This document shows, in pieces, positions 51,733 through 60,419 of a stretch of DNA of 64,000 nucleotides (positions within the stretch are counted from its first letter, which is position 1; every line of letters begins with the position of its first letter). The notes under the pieces were generated by a model. That model saw only the letters and a program-made list of their open reading frames with translations. It searched no databases and was not told where the DNA came from. This DNA comes from DASVUS01 sp036388675 (GTDB lineage Bacteria > Armatimonadota > Abditibacteriia > Abditibacteriales > Abditibacteriaceae). A program made the translations under genes and the position numbers. Location of the stretch: NCBI GenBank assembly GCA_036388675.1, contig DASVRI010000039.1, positions 62,001 through 126,000 on the forward strand, given 5' to 3'.

Positions 51733-53190
51733 ATGGCCCAGTCGCTTGGCATGAGTCACGGGATGGAGCAGACGCTCAATCCCAAAATGATCGCGTTTTA
51801 TGCTCTGTTGCAACAGCCGTCGGTGGAGTTGGAACAGGCTATCGACACCGAATTACAGGACAACCCCGCGCTGGATGTATCAGCCGAGCGGCTGTGTCCT
51901 GCGTGCGGTGCGACCATGCTGACCGCCGTTTGCCGCGAGTGTGGTCATCAGTTCACCAAGGAAGACGAAGAAGCCGAAATTCAGCGCGACCGCCTGGCCG
52001 ACCTGGCGCTTGAAGCCGCTCCCAGCGAAAAGCCCGCCTACTCCGCCGATGACGAAATGGATGATGTCGTAGCGCGCCTCGTGTCGCCCGAAACGCTGGG
52101 CGATCATTTGCGCTGGGCCTGGCGACTTAACTGCGCGCCCGAGCACCGTGAAATCGGCGATGCGATTATTGGCTGCATCAACGACGACGGCTACCTCGAC
52201 ACCGATCTGGAAACGCTCTCCGAAGGCCTGGGTATTCCGCTCGAAAAGATGGAAGAAGTGCTCAGCGAAGTGCAAACTCTCGATCCCATTGGTGTCGGTG
52301 CGCGCAACCTGCGCGAATGCCTGCGCCTGCAACTGTTGCATCTGGAAGAACAGGAGCGCGCCGGCGGCTACGCCGACCTGGCCGGCAAACTCATCGACGA
52401 TTACTGGGAAGCCACAGCGCGCCACTCCTACGAGGACATCGCGCGCAAATTGCGCACGCCGCTCGAAGACATCCAGGAAGCCGCCGACTTCATCCGCACC
52501 CGGTTGACGCCCTATCCGGGACGGCAATATCGTCCTTCCTGGCAGTCGCAGGGTTCACAGGGCGCGGGCCGCATTCGCCCGGACGTGGTGATTCGCAAAG
52601 TGGAAGGCAAAGAAAATGTCTATGAAGTGGCCGTCAGCGAATCGCGCGCCCTGGGGTTGCGCGTCAACGCCGTGTATCGCCAGTTGTGGGACGCCATGCG
52701 CCGCGACCCCAACGGCTACTCCAGCAAAGACCGTGAGCATGTGCAGCATTATCTAACACGCGCCCGCGAGTTCATCGACAACCTGAACCAGCGCCGCAAA
52801 ACGCTCAAGCTCATTATTGAAGCCGTGGCCGCCGAACAGGGCAAGTTCCTCGAAGAAGGCACGCACTCGCTGAAACCGTTGACGCGCCTTTCGGTAGCGC
52901 ATCAACTGGGTTTGCATGAATCGACCGTGGGGCGCGCCGTAACCGGAAAATACGCCCTGATTCCCGCCGGTGAAATCATCCCGTGCGAGATGTTTTTCGA
53001 TGCCAGCCTCAGCGTCAAGGAAGTCATCAAAGACCTGCTGGCGCAGGAGAACCCGCGCAAGCCCTACTCCGATGAGCAAATCAGCGCGGAGTTGTCGAAG
53101 AAAGGCATTGAGATCGCACGGCGAACCGTGACCAAATATCGCGAGGCGTTGAAAGTGCCGCCCGCCGCCCAGCGCCGCCGCTACGATTAG
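51733..53190 (+). CDS. rpoN: RNA polymerase sigma-54 factor RpoN with an inserted zinc ribbon
   Basis: About 485 residues from ATG 51733, with GAGAAGGA upstream; TTG 51709 lies before that site. Region I is MEQTLNPKMIAFYALLQQPSVELEQAIDTELQDNPALD. Directly after comes LCPACGATMLTAVCRECGHQF: four Cys near residues 55, 58, 67 and 70, a zinc-ribbon pattern not found in classical RpoN. The core-binding repeats (TLDPIGVGARNLRECL) and the DNA-binding part (LTRLSVAHQLGLHESTVGRAVTGKY, and the RpoN box ARRTVTKYRE) are intact. It directs transcription that needs NtrC-type activators, one of which is encoded next. It contains no GAGTACTC. Confidence 0.93.
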   Translation: MAQSLGMSHGMEQTLNPKMIAFYALLQQPSVELEQAIDTELQDNPALDVSAERLCPACGATMLTAVCRECGHQFTKEDEEAEIQRDRLADLALEAAPSEKPAYSADDEMDDVVARLVSPETLGDHLRWAWRLNCAPEHREIGDAIIGCINDDGYLDTDLETLSEGLGIPLEKMEEVLSEVQTLDPIGVGARNLRECLRLQLLHLEEQERAGGYADLAGKLIDDYWEATARHSYEDIARKLRTPLEDIQEAADFIRTRLTPYPGRQYRPSWQSQGSQGAGRIRPDVVIRKVEGKENVYEVAVSESRALGLRVNAVYRQLWDAMRRDPNGYSSKDREHVQHYLTRAREFIDNLNQRRKTLKLIIEAVAAEQGKFLEEGTHSLKPLTRLSVAHQLGLHESTVGRAVTGKYALIPAGEIIPCEMFFDASLSVKEVIKDLLAQENPRKPYSDEQISAELSKKGIEIARRTVTKYREALKVPPAAQRRRYD

Positions 53191-53268
53191 TTCTTAATTG
53201 CGAGTTAGAAGTTTTGAGTCAGGAGCTTCCGACTCAACATTCAAAACTCATAATTCAACACTCCCAAA
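53191..53268. repeat. Imperfect inverted repeat between rpoN and the histidine kinase gene
   Basis: GAGTTAGAAGTTTTGAGTC and GACTCAACATTCAAAACTC-type segments face each other around AGGAGCTTCC. Such AT-rich inverted repeats recur in other genomes between genes. Role unknown. Confidence 0.5.
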
Positions 53269-54312
53269 ATGACTCCGTCACAGATCGCTACGCTCCTTGA
53301 ACTGTTTCCCGGCCCGGCTCGCGTGTATGACGCTTCGGGTGCGATTGTGGCGCAAAACGAGCGCGCACGTGGTGGCAGCAGCCAGAAAGACGGCGACTGG
53401 GAAGTTGGAGTGCGGCAGGATTTAGGCGATGGCTGGCACATTCGCACCTGGAGCAAAGAGCGTCGCGATGAGGAAACGGAGCGTGTTGAAAAGCATAGGG
53501 TTTACAACGCCAAGGCTCCCAATGTACAGGCGGGCACGCCCGACATCAGCACCCTGGCCAACAGCATGGCGCACAGCATCCGCAACCCGCTGTCCTCCAT
53601 TGTGACGGCAGCCGGCCTGGTGCGCGATGATACCGCCATCAGCGAAGAAACCGCCATGCTGCTGGGGATTATAAAAAAAGAGGCGAACCACCTCAACCGC
53701 ATTTTGACTGACTTTTTGCAGTATGTGCGGCCCCAAAAGTTTCAGCCCACGGTGTTCGACCTGGGTGAAGCGGCGTCGCAAACAGCGGTGGCTATCGGGC
53801 GCGAGTTGCCCGAAAATCTATCGATTGATGTTGAGTACTCATTGCCGGAACTGCCGGCCTGGGGCGACGAAGTTCAGATTCGCGGCGCGCTGTGGAACAT
53901 CCTGCGCAATGCCGGCGAAGCCATGCCCGAGGGCGGACGGCTTCGCCTCTGGGGCCGGGTTTCTGAAGGCATGTCCATCTTGTGCATCGAAGATAACGGG
54001 CCTGGCTTTTCAGCGGAAGACTTGCAGCGCGCCTTTGAGCCGTTTTTCTCCAACACGCCTGAAGGCGCGGGGCTTGGTTTGTCTATCGCGCGCGCGGCTA
54101 TTGAACGCTGCGCCGGCGACATCTGGCTTGAAAATGTGGCGGATGATACAAAAAACGCTCAGGACACCGAAAGCGCTCAGGACACCAAGAGCGCCGAGGA
54201 CACCACACCAGCCTTGCAAGCGGGTGCCCGTGTTTGCATTGCGCTGCATCAGCAGGCCCCGAACGAGTCGCATCAGCCGGACACATTGCCACAGCCGGTT
54301 GCACAGCCGTAA
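53269..54312 (+). CDS. NtrB-like sensor histidine kinase
   Basis: The 347-residue soluble kinase has a short PAS-like N-terminus (LLELFPGPARVYDASGAIVAQN), then a dimerisation/His domain with phospho-His near residue 102 in NSMAHSIRNPLSSIV, and an ATP domain with N box NILRNAGEAMP, G1 IEDNGPGF, F box FEPFFS and G2 GAGLGLSIA. A triplicated six-residue repeat (AQDTES, AQDTKS, AEDT) interrupts the end of the ATP domain at about 54146-54212. It precedes the sigma-54 activator gene and is probably its kinase. GAGTACTC 53833 encodes Glu-Tyr-Ser. Confidence 0.9.
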   Translation: MTPSQIATLLELFPGPARVYDASGAIVAQNERARGGSSQKDGDWEVGVRQDLGDGWHIRTWSKERRDEETERVEKHRVYNAKAPNVQAGTPDISTLANSMAHSIRNPLSSIVTAAGLVRDDTAISEETAMLLGIIKKEANHLNRILTDFLQYVRPQKFQPTVFDLGEAASQTAVAIGRELPENLSIDVEYSLPELPAWGDEVQIRGALWNILRNAGEAMPEGGRLRLWGRVSEGMSILCIEDNGPGFSAEDLQRAFEPFFSNTPEGAGLGLSIARAAIERCAGDIWLENVADDTKNAQDTESAQDTKSAEDTTPALQAGARVCIALHQQAPNESHQPDTLPQPVAQP

Positions 54313-54482
54313 AATTCAAGGTGGAATGAGAACGCTACGTTATGCAGCGCTCTCATTTACCGAGTACTCGCAAGTGCTCGGAGTGCAGCAGAAATTCTAA
54401 CTGGCAGCCCCAGGCTCGGTCACGACGGAACAGTTTCGCGAATGAGTGCCCGGCAGCTACCCACATTTATTGACGAGGAAAC

Positions 54483-55874
54483 ATGGCTCACATTTTGTTG
54501 GTGGACGATCAAAGTTCGATGCGCCTGACGTTGACGGCGCTTCTTAAACAGGCCGGGCACACGCTCATGCAGGCGGCAACCGGCGATGATGCTCTCAAAA
54601 AGTTGGCGGATAACGATTTCGACATTGTTATCACCGACCTTAAGCTCGATACCATCGGCGGGCTGGATGTGCTTAAAGCGGCCAAAAACAACAATCCTCA
54701 AACCGAAGTCATCGTGCTGACGGGCTATGGCAGTGTCGAAACAGCTGTCGAAGCGATGAAGAGCGGTGCCATTGATTACCTCACCAAGCCGGTCGACAGC
54801 GAGGAGTTGCAGCTTGCCGTGGCGCGCGCGACCGAACGCCAGCGCCTCAAAAGCGAAGTCACGCGCTTGCGCGCCGTCGTCGAGCAGAAGTTCACGGCGC
54901 GCGACATTGTGGCCTCTTCGGAGCCGATGCGCCAGGTGCTGGAAATTGTGTCGCGCGTCGCACCCACCGATGCCGCCGTTCTCATTCAGGGCGAAAGCGG
55001 CACCGGCAAAGAGCTGATCGCGCGCGCCATCCACCAGAACTCCAAGCGCAAAGACGCGGCGTTCATTCCCATTAACTGCGGCGCACTGCCCGAGAACCTG
55101 CTGGAAAGCGAACTGTTCGGCCACGTCAAAGGCGCGTTTACCGGAGCACACCAGAACAAAAAAGGCTTGTTCGAAGAAGCCGATGGCGGAACACTGTTTC
55201 TCGATGAAATCGGCGAAATGTCGCCGCCGTTGCAAGTGAAACTGCTGCGCGTTTTGCAAGATTTCGAGGTGCGCCGCGTCGGCAGCAACGCCGGCGTGAA
55301 GGTGGACGTGCGCATCATCGCCGCCACCAACCAGCGCTTGCAGGAGCGCATCCGCGAAGGCGCTTTTCGCGAGGACTTGTATTACCGCTTGCAAGTCATC
55401 CTGCTCAACTTGCCGCCGCTGCGCGAGCGTCAGGAAGAGATTCTGCCGCTGGTGAATCATTACCTTGAGATTTACAAGCGCAAATTCAACAAGCCCGTCC
55501 AGGGTTTGAGCAAGGCCGCCGAGAAGGCGCTCATCGAGTACTCGTGGCCCGGCAACGTGCGTGAACTGGCTAACGTCGTGGAGCGCGCCGTCATTTTGTG
55601 CCGGGGCGATGAAGTGCTGCCGGAAGACTTCGCGCTCACTTCGGGCGGCACTCTCCTGGCCGATCTGGCCGGAACCAGACCGGGCGCTACGACGCGCGAT
55701 GACTTCACAGATAGCGCAATGTCAACGCCACGTTCTCTGGTGGAAATGGAACGACAGTTCATCCACTCGGCGCTGGAACGCAACAAGTGGGACAAAACTG
55801 TTGCCGCCGAGGAAATTGGCCTCTCGGAGACGGCACTGTCAAAGAAAATGAAGGAACATCAGCTTCATCCGTGA
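54483..55874 (+). CDS. NtrC-family sigma-54-dependent response regulator
   Basis: The 463-residue activator has a receiver domain (phospho-Asp about residue 52 in VITDLKL), a AAA+ domain with Walker A GESGTGKELIARAIH, the sigma-54-contact loop GAFTGAHQNKKG (about residue 217), Walker B GGTLFLDEIGEM, and IIAATNQ, and a C-terminal Fis-type helix-turn-helix (ALERNKWDKTVAAEEIGLSETALSKKM). It drives RpoN promoters after phosphorylation, presumably by the kinase encoded just upstream. The cluster rpoN-kinase-activator is compact. GAGTACTC 54362 lies in the gap before it and 55536 in it. Confidence 0.95.
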   Translation: MAHILLVDDQSSMRLTLTALLKQAGHTLMQAATGDDALKKLADNDFDIVITDLKLDTIGGLDVLKAAKNNNPQTEVIVLTGYGSVETAVEAMKSGAIDYLTKPVDSEELQLAVARATERQRLKSEVTRLRAVVEQKFTARDIVASSEPMRQVLEIVSRVAPTDAAVLIQGESGTGKELIARAIHQNSKRKDAAFIPINCGALPENLLESELFGHVKGAFTGAHQNKKGLFEEADGGTLFLDEIGEMSPPLQVKLLRVLQDFEVRRVGSNAGVKVDVRIIAATNQRLQERIREGAFREDLYYRLQVILLNLPPLRERQEEILPLVNHYLEIYKRKFNKPVQGLSKAAEKALIEYSWPGNVRELANVVERAVILCRGDEVLPEDFALTSGGTLLADLAGTRPGATTRDDFTDSAMSTPRSLVEMERQFIHSALERNKWDKTVAAEEIGLSETALSKKMKEHQLHP

Positions 55875-55972
55875 TGCCGGGCCTGTTTTGGACATCAGTG
55901 GCATTCGCTTTGCTATGGGCATCAGTGCGGTTTCATTCGATGCGTTTGTGCATCTTGTCCGTATGATGACTT

Positions 55973-56440
55973 ATGGCTAATGTTCTACTGGTTGATGATA
56001 ACGGAAATATTCTGCTCACTCTGGCAATTGCCCTGCGGCGTCTCGGCCACAAAGTGACGGTTTCGCCCGACCCCTGTCAGGCGTTGACACTGCTCAAGCG
56101 TCAGCGTTTCGACTTCCTGGTTTCCGATGTGCGCATGCCCCGCATGAGCGGCATCGAGCTGGCGGCGGAAGCCAAGCGCCAGAAGCATGTGCCGCGCATC
56201 ATCCTGACATCGGCCTACTCCAATGTGGAAGCCCGCGAAGGCGTGGCGGAAGCCTATCTGCGCAAGCCAATTGATGTGCAGCAACTGCACGAGCTGTTGT
56301 CGGACACACAGCCGGATAGCAGCGTGGAAATGAACATCGATCCGTCAACGCCCGATCCGGGTATGCACGCGCCGCGCCGCACGCGCAATTCGGCACCGCC
56401 CGCTTTTCCAGGTGATACCCTGCGCGCCTTTGCTACCTAG
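55973..56440 (+). CDS. Response regulator receiver protein
   Basis: A 155-residue protein with one receiver domain: VLLVDDNGNILL, phospho-Asp in FLVSDVRMPRMSG, switch Thr/Ser in IILTSAYSN and Lys in YLRKPIDVQQ. A Pro-rich tail follows; no DNA-binding domain. It lies 98 bases after the NtrC-like gene and could be an additional phosphate acceptor for the same kinase, by context only. Confidence 0.9.
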   Translation: MANVLLVDDNGNILLTLAIALRRLGHKVTVSPDPCQALTLLKRQRFDFLVSDVRMPRMSGIELAAEAKRQKHVPRIILTSAYSNVEAREGVAEAYLRKPIDVQQLHELLSDTQPDSSVEMNIDPSTPDPGMHAPRRTRNSAPPAFPGDTLRAFAT

Positions 56441-56734
56441 GCAATGTCCTTCAGGCAACGTGCCTGTCGCATTGCCTGCGTAGCACCCGCTTCGCCCACA
56501 TGCCGCCCGATAGCCCTTCCGCTTTCACCCAACGTCGACTGAACACAACAACTGGCTTCACCTCTGAGTACTCGCGACAGACCTCACAATGTCGCATCAC
56601 CACAAATCGGATACAATCAATACAATTCCGACTTCATTCTCGGAATTGGTCGAAACCAGTCTCCCTGTTGTGCGTTAGAGATTGTGAAATACTGTGCAAA
56701 GTCGTAACGCTTCCGACGCGAAGGCGGATAAATC
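56441..56734. other. Leader region of the suf operon
   Basis: About 294 bases containing a GAGTACTC (56566) and an inverted repeat (56623-56648). A promoter for sufB must lie here. No gene is evident. Confidence 0.6.
56623..56648. promoter_or_regulatory. Candidate operator upstream of sufB
   Basis: Perfect 9-base arms CAATTCCGA (56623-56631) and TCGGAATTG (56640-56648) with an 8-base spacer, centred about 100 bases before the sufB start. The shape suits a dimeric regulator such as an Rrf2 or SufR protein, but the sequence is not the known cyanobacterial SufR site and no regulator gene is in the window. Confidence 0.5.
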
Positions 56735-58180
56735 ATGAGTACTGAAACCAGCACCATCGAGTCGCTCGCGACTCAAGAATACAAATACGGCTTCGTCACC
56801 GAGATCGATACGGAAACCATTCCGCGCGGCTTGAACGAGGATGTGGTTCGTCTCATCTCCAGCAAGAAGGGTGAGCCGGAATGGCTGCTCGAATGGCGTC
56901 TCAAAGCCTATCGCCAGTGGCAGAAGATGGAAGAACCGCACTGGCCTAACGCCGAGTATCCGCATCTCGATTATCAGGACATCATCTACTACTCGGCGCC
57001 TAAAGAAAAGAAGAAACTCAATAGCTTGGACGAAGTTGATCCCGAACTGCTCGACACCTTTAACAAGCTGGGTATTTCTCTTGATGAGCAGAAGCGCTTG
57101 AGCAACGTTGCGGTCGATGCCGTTTTTGATTCGGTTTCGGTCGGCACCACATTCAAGGCCAAGCTGGCTGAACTGGGCATCATCTTCTGTTCGTTTAGCG
57201 AAGCGGTGCGTGAGCATCCCGAACTGGTGCGCCAGTATGTCGGTTCTGTCGTGCCGCCAGGTGACAACTTCTTTGCGGCGCTGAACTCGGCGGTGTTTTC
57301 CGACGGCTCGTTCTGCTACATTCCCAAAGGCGTGCGCTGCCCGATGGAGTTGAGCACCTACTTCCGCATCAACACGCAGGATAGCGGCCAGTTTGAGCGC
57401 ACGCTGATCGTGGCCGAAGAAGGCGCCTATGTTTCGTATCTGGAAGGCTGCACCGCGCCGATGTTCGACACAAATCAGTTGCACGCGGCTGTTGTGGAAA
57501 TCGTGGCGATGGACAGCGCCACAGTTAAGTACTCGACGGTGCAGAACTGGTATCCCGGCGACAAAGAAGGCAAAGGCGGCATCTACAACTTCGTGACGAA
57601 GCGCGGCGCGTGCCGTGGCGCGAACTCGAAGATTTCCTGGACGCAGGTCGAGACCGGCAGCGCCATCACCTGGAAGTATCCCAGCGTCATTTTGCAGGGC
57701 GACAACTCCATCGGCGAATTCTACTCCGTGGCCGTGACAAACAATCATCAGCAGGCCGATACCGGCACCAAGATGATTCACATCGGCAAGAACACGCGTA
57801 GCACCATCGTATCGAAGGGCATTTCGGCTGGCGTGAGCAACAACTCCTATCGCGGCCTGGTGCGCGTGCAGAAGAACGCCGACGGTGCGCGTAACTTCTC
57901 GCAGTGTGACAGCTTGCTCATCGGCGACAAGTGCGGCGCACACACGTTTCCGTACATTGATGTGAACAACCCGACGGCGCGTGTCGAGCATGAAGCTTCG
58001 ACTTCCAAAGTCGGCGAAGACCAGATTTTCTATTGCAATCAGCGCGGCATCTCGACTGAAGACGCGGTTTCGATGATCGTGAACGGCTTCTGCAAGGAAG
58101 TGTTCCGCGAGTTGCCGATGGAGTTCGCGGTTGAAGCGCAAAAGCTGCTCAGCATCAGCCTGGAAGGCAGTGTCGGTTAA
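56735..58180 (+). CDS. sufB: Fe-S cluster assembly scaffold SufB
   Basis: The 481-residue SufB forms the SufBCD scaffold that builds Fe-S clusters. Conserved stretches: YKYGFVTEIDTETIPRGLNEDVVRLIS, PKGVRCPMELSTYFRIN, VSYLEGCTAPMFDTNQLHAAVVEIVA, KYSTVQNWYPGD, EIVA and the C-terminal DVNNPTARVEHEASTSKVGEDQIFYCNQRGISTEDAVSMIVNGFCKEVFRELPMEFA. Length is normal. First gene of sufBCDSE. The start codon region ATGAGTACTG is one base off the palindrome. Confidence 0.97.
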   Translation: MSTETSTIESLATQEYKYGFVTEIDTETIPRGLNEDVVRLISSKKGEPEWLLEWRLKAYRQWQKMEEPHWPNAEYPHLDYQDIIYYSAPKEKKKLNSLDEVDPELLDTFNKLGISLDEQKRLSNVAVDAVFDSVSVGTTFKAKLAELGIIFCSFSEAVREHPELVRQYVGSVVPPGDNFFAALNSAVFSDGSFCYIPKGVRCPMELSTYFRINTQDSGQFERTLIVAEEGAYVSYLEGCTAPMFDTNQLHAAVVEIVAMDSATVKYSTVQNWYPGDKEGKGGIYNFVTKRGACRGANSKISWTQVETGSAITWKYPSVILQGDNSIGEFYSVAVTNNHQQADTGTKMIHIGKNTRSTIVSKGISAGVSNNSYRGLVRVQKNADGARNFSQCDSLLIGDKCGAHTFPYIDVNNPTARVEHEASTSKVGEDQIFYCNQRGISTEDAVSMIVNGFCKEVFRELPMEFAVEAQKLLSISLEGSVG

Positions 58181-58215
58181 AACAAAGCGCTTCACGAGTA
58201 CTCGCGAAGAACCAC

Positions 58216-58243
58216 GTAGGGGCGCACATCCGTGCGCCCCTAC
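58216..58243. terminator. Hairpin between sufB and sufC
   Basis: Perfect 12-base arms GTAGGGGCGCAC (58216-58227) and GTGCGCCCCTAC (58232-58243) with a 4-base loop and no T-run. It probably lowers read-through or protects RNA ends rather than fully stopping transcription, since sufCDS follow. This type of repeat is common in other genomes. Confidence 0.7.
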
Positions 58244-58278
58244 AAGCGCGAATGATGACATGAATTTAGAGGATGAAC

Positions 58279-59043
58279 ATGCTGCTGGAAATCAAGAATC
58301 TGCACGCGGCGATTGACGGCAAAGAAATTCTGAAGGGCATCGACCTGACAGTCAACGCCGGTGAAACGCACGCCATCATGGGGCCAAACGGCTCGGGCAA
58401 AAGCACGCTGGCCAGCGTGCTGGCAGGTCGTGAAGAATATGAAGTCACCGCAGGCGAAGTGCTGTATAACGGCCAGAACCTGCTCGACATGGCCCCGGAA
58501 GAGCGCGCCGCTGAAGGCGTGTTCTTGGCCTTCCAATATCCGGTGGAGATTCCTGGCGTGAACACGCAGGTGTTCTTGCAGGCGGCGCTCAACGGCATCC
58601 GTAAATATCGCGGCGAAGAGTCGCTGGACGCCATGGAATTCATGCAGTTGATGAAGCGCAAGATGAAGGTCGTCGAGATAGACGACAGCTTCCGCAGGCG
58701 CAGTGTCAACGAAGGCTTTTCCGGCGGCGAAAAGAAGCGCTTCGAAATTTTCCAGATGGCTCTTCTGGAGCCCAAATTGGGCATTCTTGATGAGACCGAT
58801 TCCGGGCTGGACATTGACGCGCTGAAGATTGTGGCGAACGGCGTGAACACGCTAAAGAACAGTGAAACCGGCTTTGTGGTCGTGACGCACTATCAGCGTT
58901 TGCTGGATTACATCGTGCCCGATTTCGTGCACGTTCTCAGCGGCGGTCGTATTGTGCGGTCGGGTGGCAAGGAACTGGCGCTAGAACTCGAAGCAAAAGG
59001 CTACGACTGGATTCGCGGCGATGCAGCGGAGGCGACGCAATGA
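58279..59043 (+). CDS. sufC: Fe-S cluster assembly ATPase SufC
   Basis: The ABC-type ATPase of the SufBCD complex, about 254 residues. Seen: Walker A IMGPNGSGKSTLASVLAG, Q-loop FLAFQYPVEIPGV, signature FSGGEKKRFEIFQM, Walker B LGILDETDSGLDIDALKIVANG, and H-loop VVVTHYQRLL. I favour ATG 58279 because AGAGG lies eight bases before it, while the ATG at 58273 sits right on that site. The stop overlaps sufD by four bases. Confidence 0.97.
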   Translation: MLLEIKNLHAAIDGKEILKGIDLTVNAGETHAIMGPNGSGKSTLASVLAGREEYEVTAGEVLYNGQNLLDMAPEERAAEGVFLAFQYPVEIPGVNTQVFLQAALNGIRKYRGEESLDAMEFMQLMKRKMKVVEIDDSFRRRSVNEGFSGGEKKRFEIFQMALLEPKLGILDETDSGLDIDALKIVANGVNTLKNSETGFVVVTHYQRLLDYIVPDFVHVLSGGRIVRSGGKELALELEAKGYDWIRGDAAEATQ

Positions 59044-60380
59044 GTTTGCTGAAGGGTGCCGGTGCATCTTTAGAGGCCGCCAAAGAGCGCTACCTCGCCA
59101 GCTTTGCGCAACGCGACGCGCAGGGCGAAACGCCGTGGTCGAGCAAGCTGCGCCAGGCAGCGCTCGATAGCTTCGCGGCGCAGGGTTTTCCCAGCACGCG
59201 CAACGAAGAGTGGAAATACACCGACGTGCGCCCGATTGCGGAGTTGGATGCGCAAACAGCGAGTACTCAAGGTCTTAACGGACTGGCTACCGGCGGCGGC
59301 CAGGCGTTCAATTTTGGCGAATTGCAAACGCATCGGCTGGTGTTTGTCAACGGACGCATGGCGCCGCAGCTTTCGCAGATTCATGAACTGCCAAACGGCG
59401 TCACGCTGGGCAGCCTGGCCGAGCACATCGCCGGCGGCTCGGAACTGGTGCAGGAACATTTGGGCCGCTACGCAGTGCAAACGGCGCCCAGCCCTTTCAC
59501 CGACTTGAATACGGCGTTCATGCAGGACGGCGTATTTCTCCATGTGCCCAATGGCATTGAGATCGAAACGCCGATTCATTTGCTCTTTTTGTCGCAGCCA
59601 GGTGAAGGCGCAACCGTGGCTTATCCGCGCAATTTGATAATCGTTGGTGCCAGCAGCCGCGTCACGCTGATCGAGCATTATGCGAGTACTCATGGCGGCG
59701 AGTATTTCACGAATACCGTCACCGAAATCATTGCGGGCAAGAACGCGAACATCGATCACTACAAGTTGCAGTTAGAAAGTGAAGCCGCGTTTCATGTTTC
59801 AACCACGCAGGTGCAGCAAGAACGCGACGTGCATTTTGCGTCACACATGTTCGACTTTGGCGGTCGCCTGGTGCGCAACAACTCGAATGCGGTGATGGGC
59901 GGCGAGAACATAGAATGCACGCTGAACGGCCTGTATCTCATCGATGGCAAGCAGCATGTCGATAACCACACCGCGATGGATCACGCGCAGCCACACTGCA
60001 ATTCATATGAGGTATATACCGGAGTATTGAGCGGACAGTCGCGTGGCGTTTTTAACGGCAAGATTTTCGTGCGCCGCGACGCGCAAAAGACCGATGCCAA
60101 GCAGAGCAATCGCAACCTGTTGCTCTCAACGGATGCGCTGGTGAACACCAAGCCGCAGCTCGAAATCTTCGCGGATGATGTGCGCTGCACGCACGGCGCC
60201 ACCATCGGCCAGTTGGACGAAGACGCCGAGTTCTATTTGCGGGCGCGCGGCATTAGCAAAGAAGACGCACGCGGGCTGCTGGTGTATGCCTTCGCCAACG
60301 AGGTTCTCAATGGCGTGCGCCTCGAACCTTTGCGCGCTTTTCTGGAACAGCAGATTTTTACACGACTCGCGCAGCGTTAG
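59040..60380 (+). CDS. sufD: Fe-S cluster assembly protein SufD
   Basis: The 446-residue SufD partners SufB in the scaffold. Characteristic parts: GFPSTRNEEWKYTDVRPI near the N-terminus, RLVFVNGRM, FTDLNTAFMQDGVFLHVPNG, VTLIEHYAST, and VHVD-type beta helix text ending QLEIFADDVRCTHGATIGQLDEDAEFYLRARGISKEDARGLLVYAFANEVL. Overlap with sufC implies translational coupling. GAGTACTC at 59271 and 59684, both encoding Ser-Thr. Confidence 0.97.
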   Translation: MSLLKGAGASLEAAKERYLASFAQRDAQGETPWSSKLRQAALDSFAAQGFPSTRNEEWKYTDVRPIAELDAQTASTQGLNGLATGGGQAFNFGELQTHRLVFVNGRMAPQLSQIHELPNGVTLGSLAEHIAGGSELVQEHLGRYAVQTAPSPFTDLNTAFMQDGVFLHVPNGIEIETPIHLLFLSQPGEGATVAYPRNLIIVGASSRVTLIEHYASTHGGEYFTNTVTEIIAGKNANIDHYKLQLESEAAFHVSTTQVQQERDVHFASHMFDFGGRLVRNNSNAVMGGENIECTLNGLYLIDGKQHVDNHTAMDHAQPHCNSYEVYTGVLSGQSRGVFNGKIFVRRDAQKTDAKQSNRNLLLSTDALVNTKPQLEIFADDVRCTHGATIGQLDEDAEFYLRARGISKEDARGLLVYAFANEVLNGVRLEPLRAFLEQQIFTRLAQR

Positions 60381-60419
60381 CGTGAGGAGCCGCCACAGTC
60401 GCGGAAAGCGAGTACTCGC

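Noticed and set aside
56675..58261. Long minus-strand frame (528 codons) opposite sufB
   Set aside because: It mirrors the codons of sufB, has no family motif, and is a common effect of GC-rich coding DNA.
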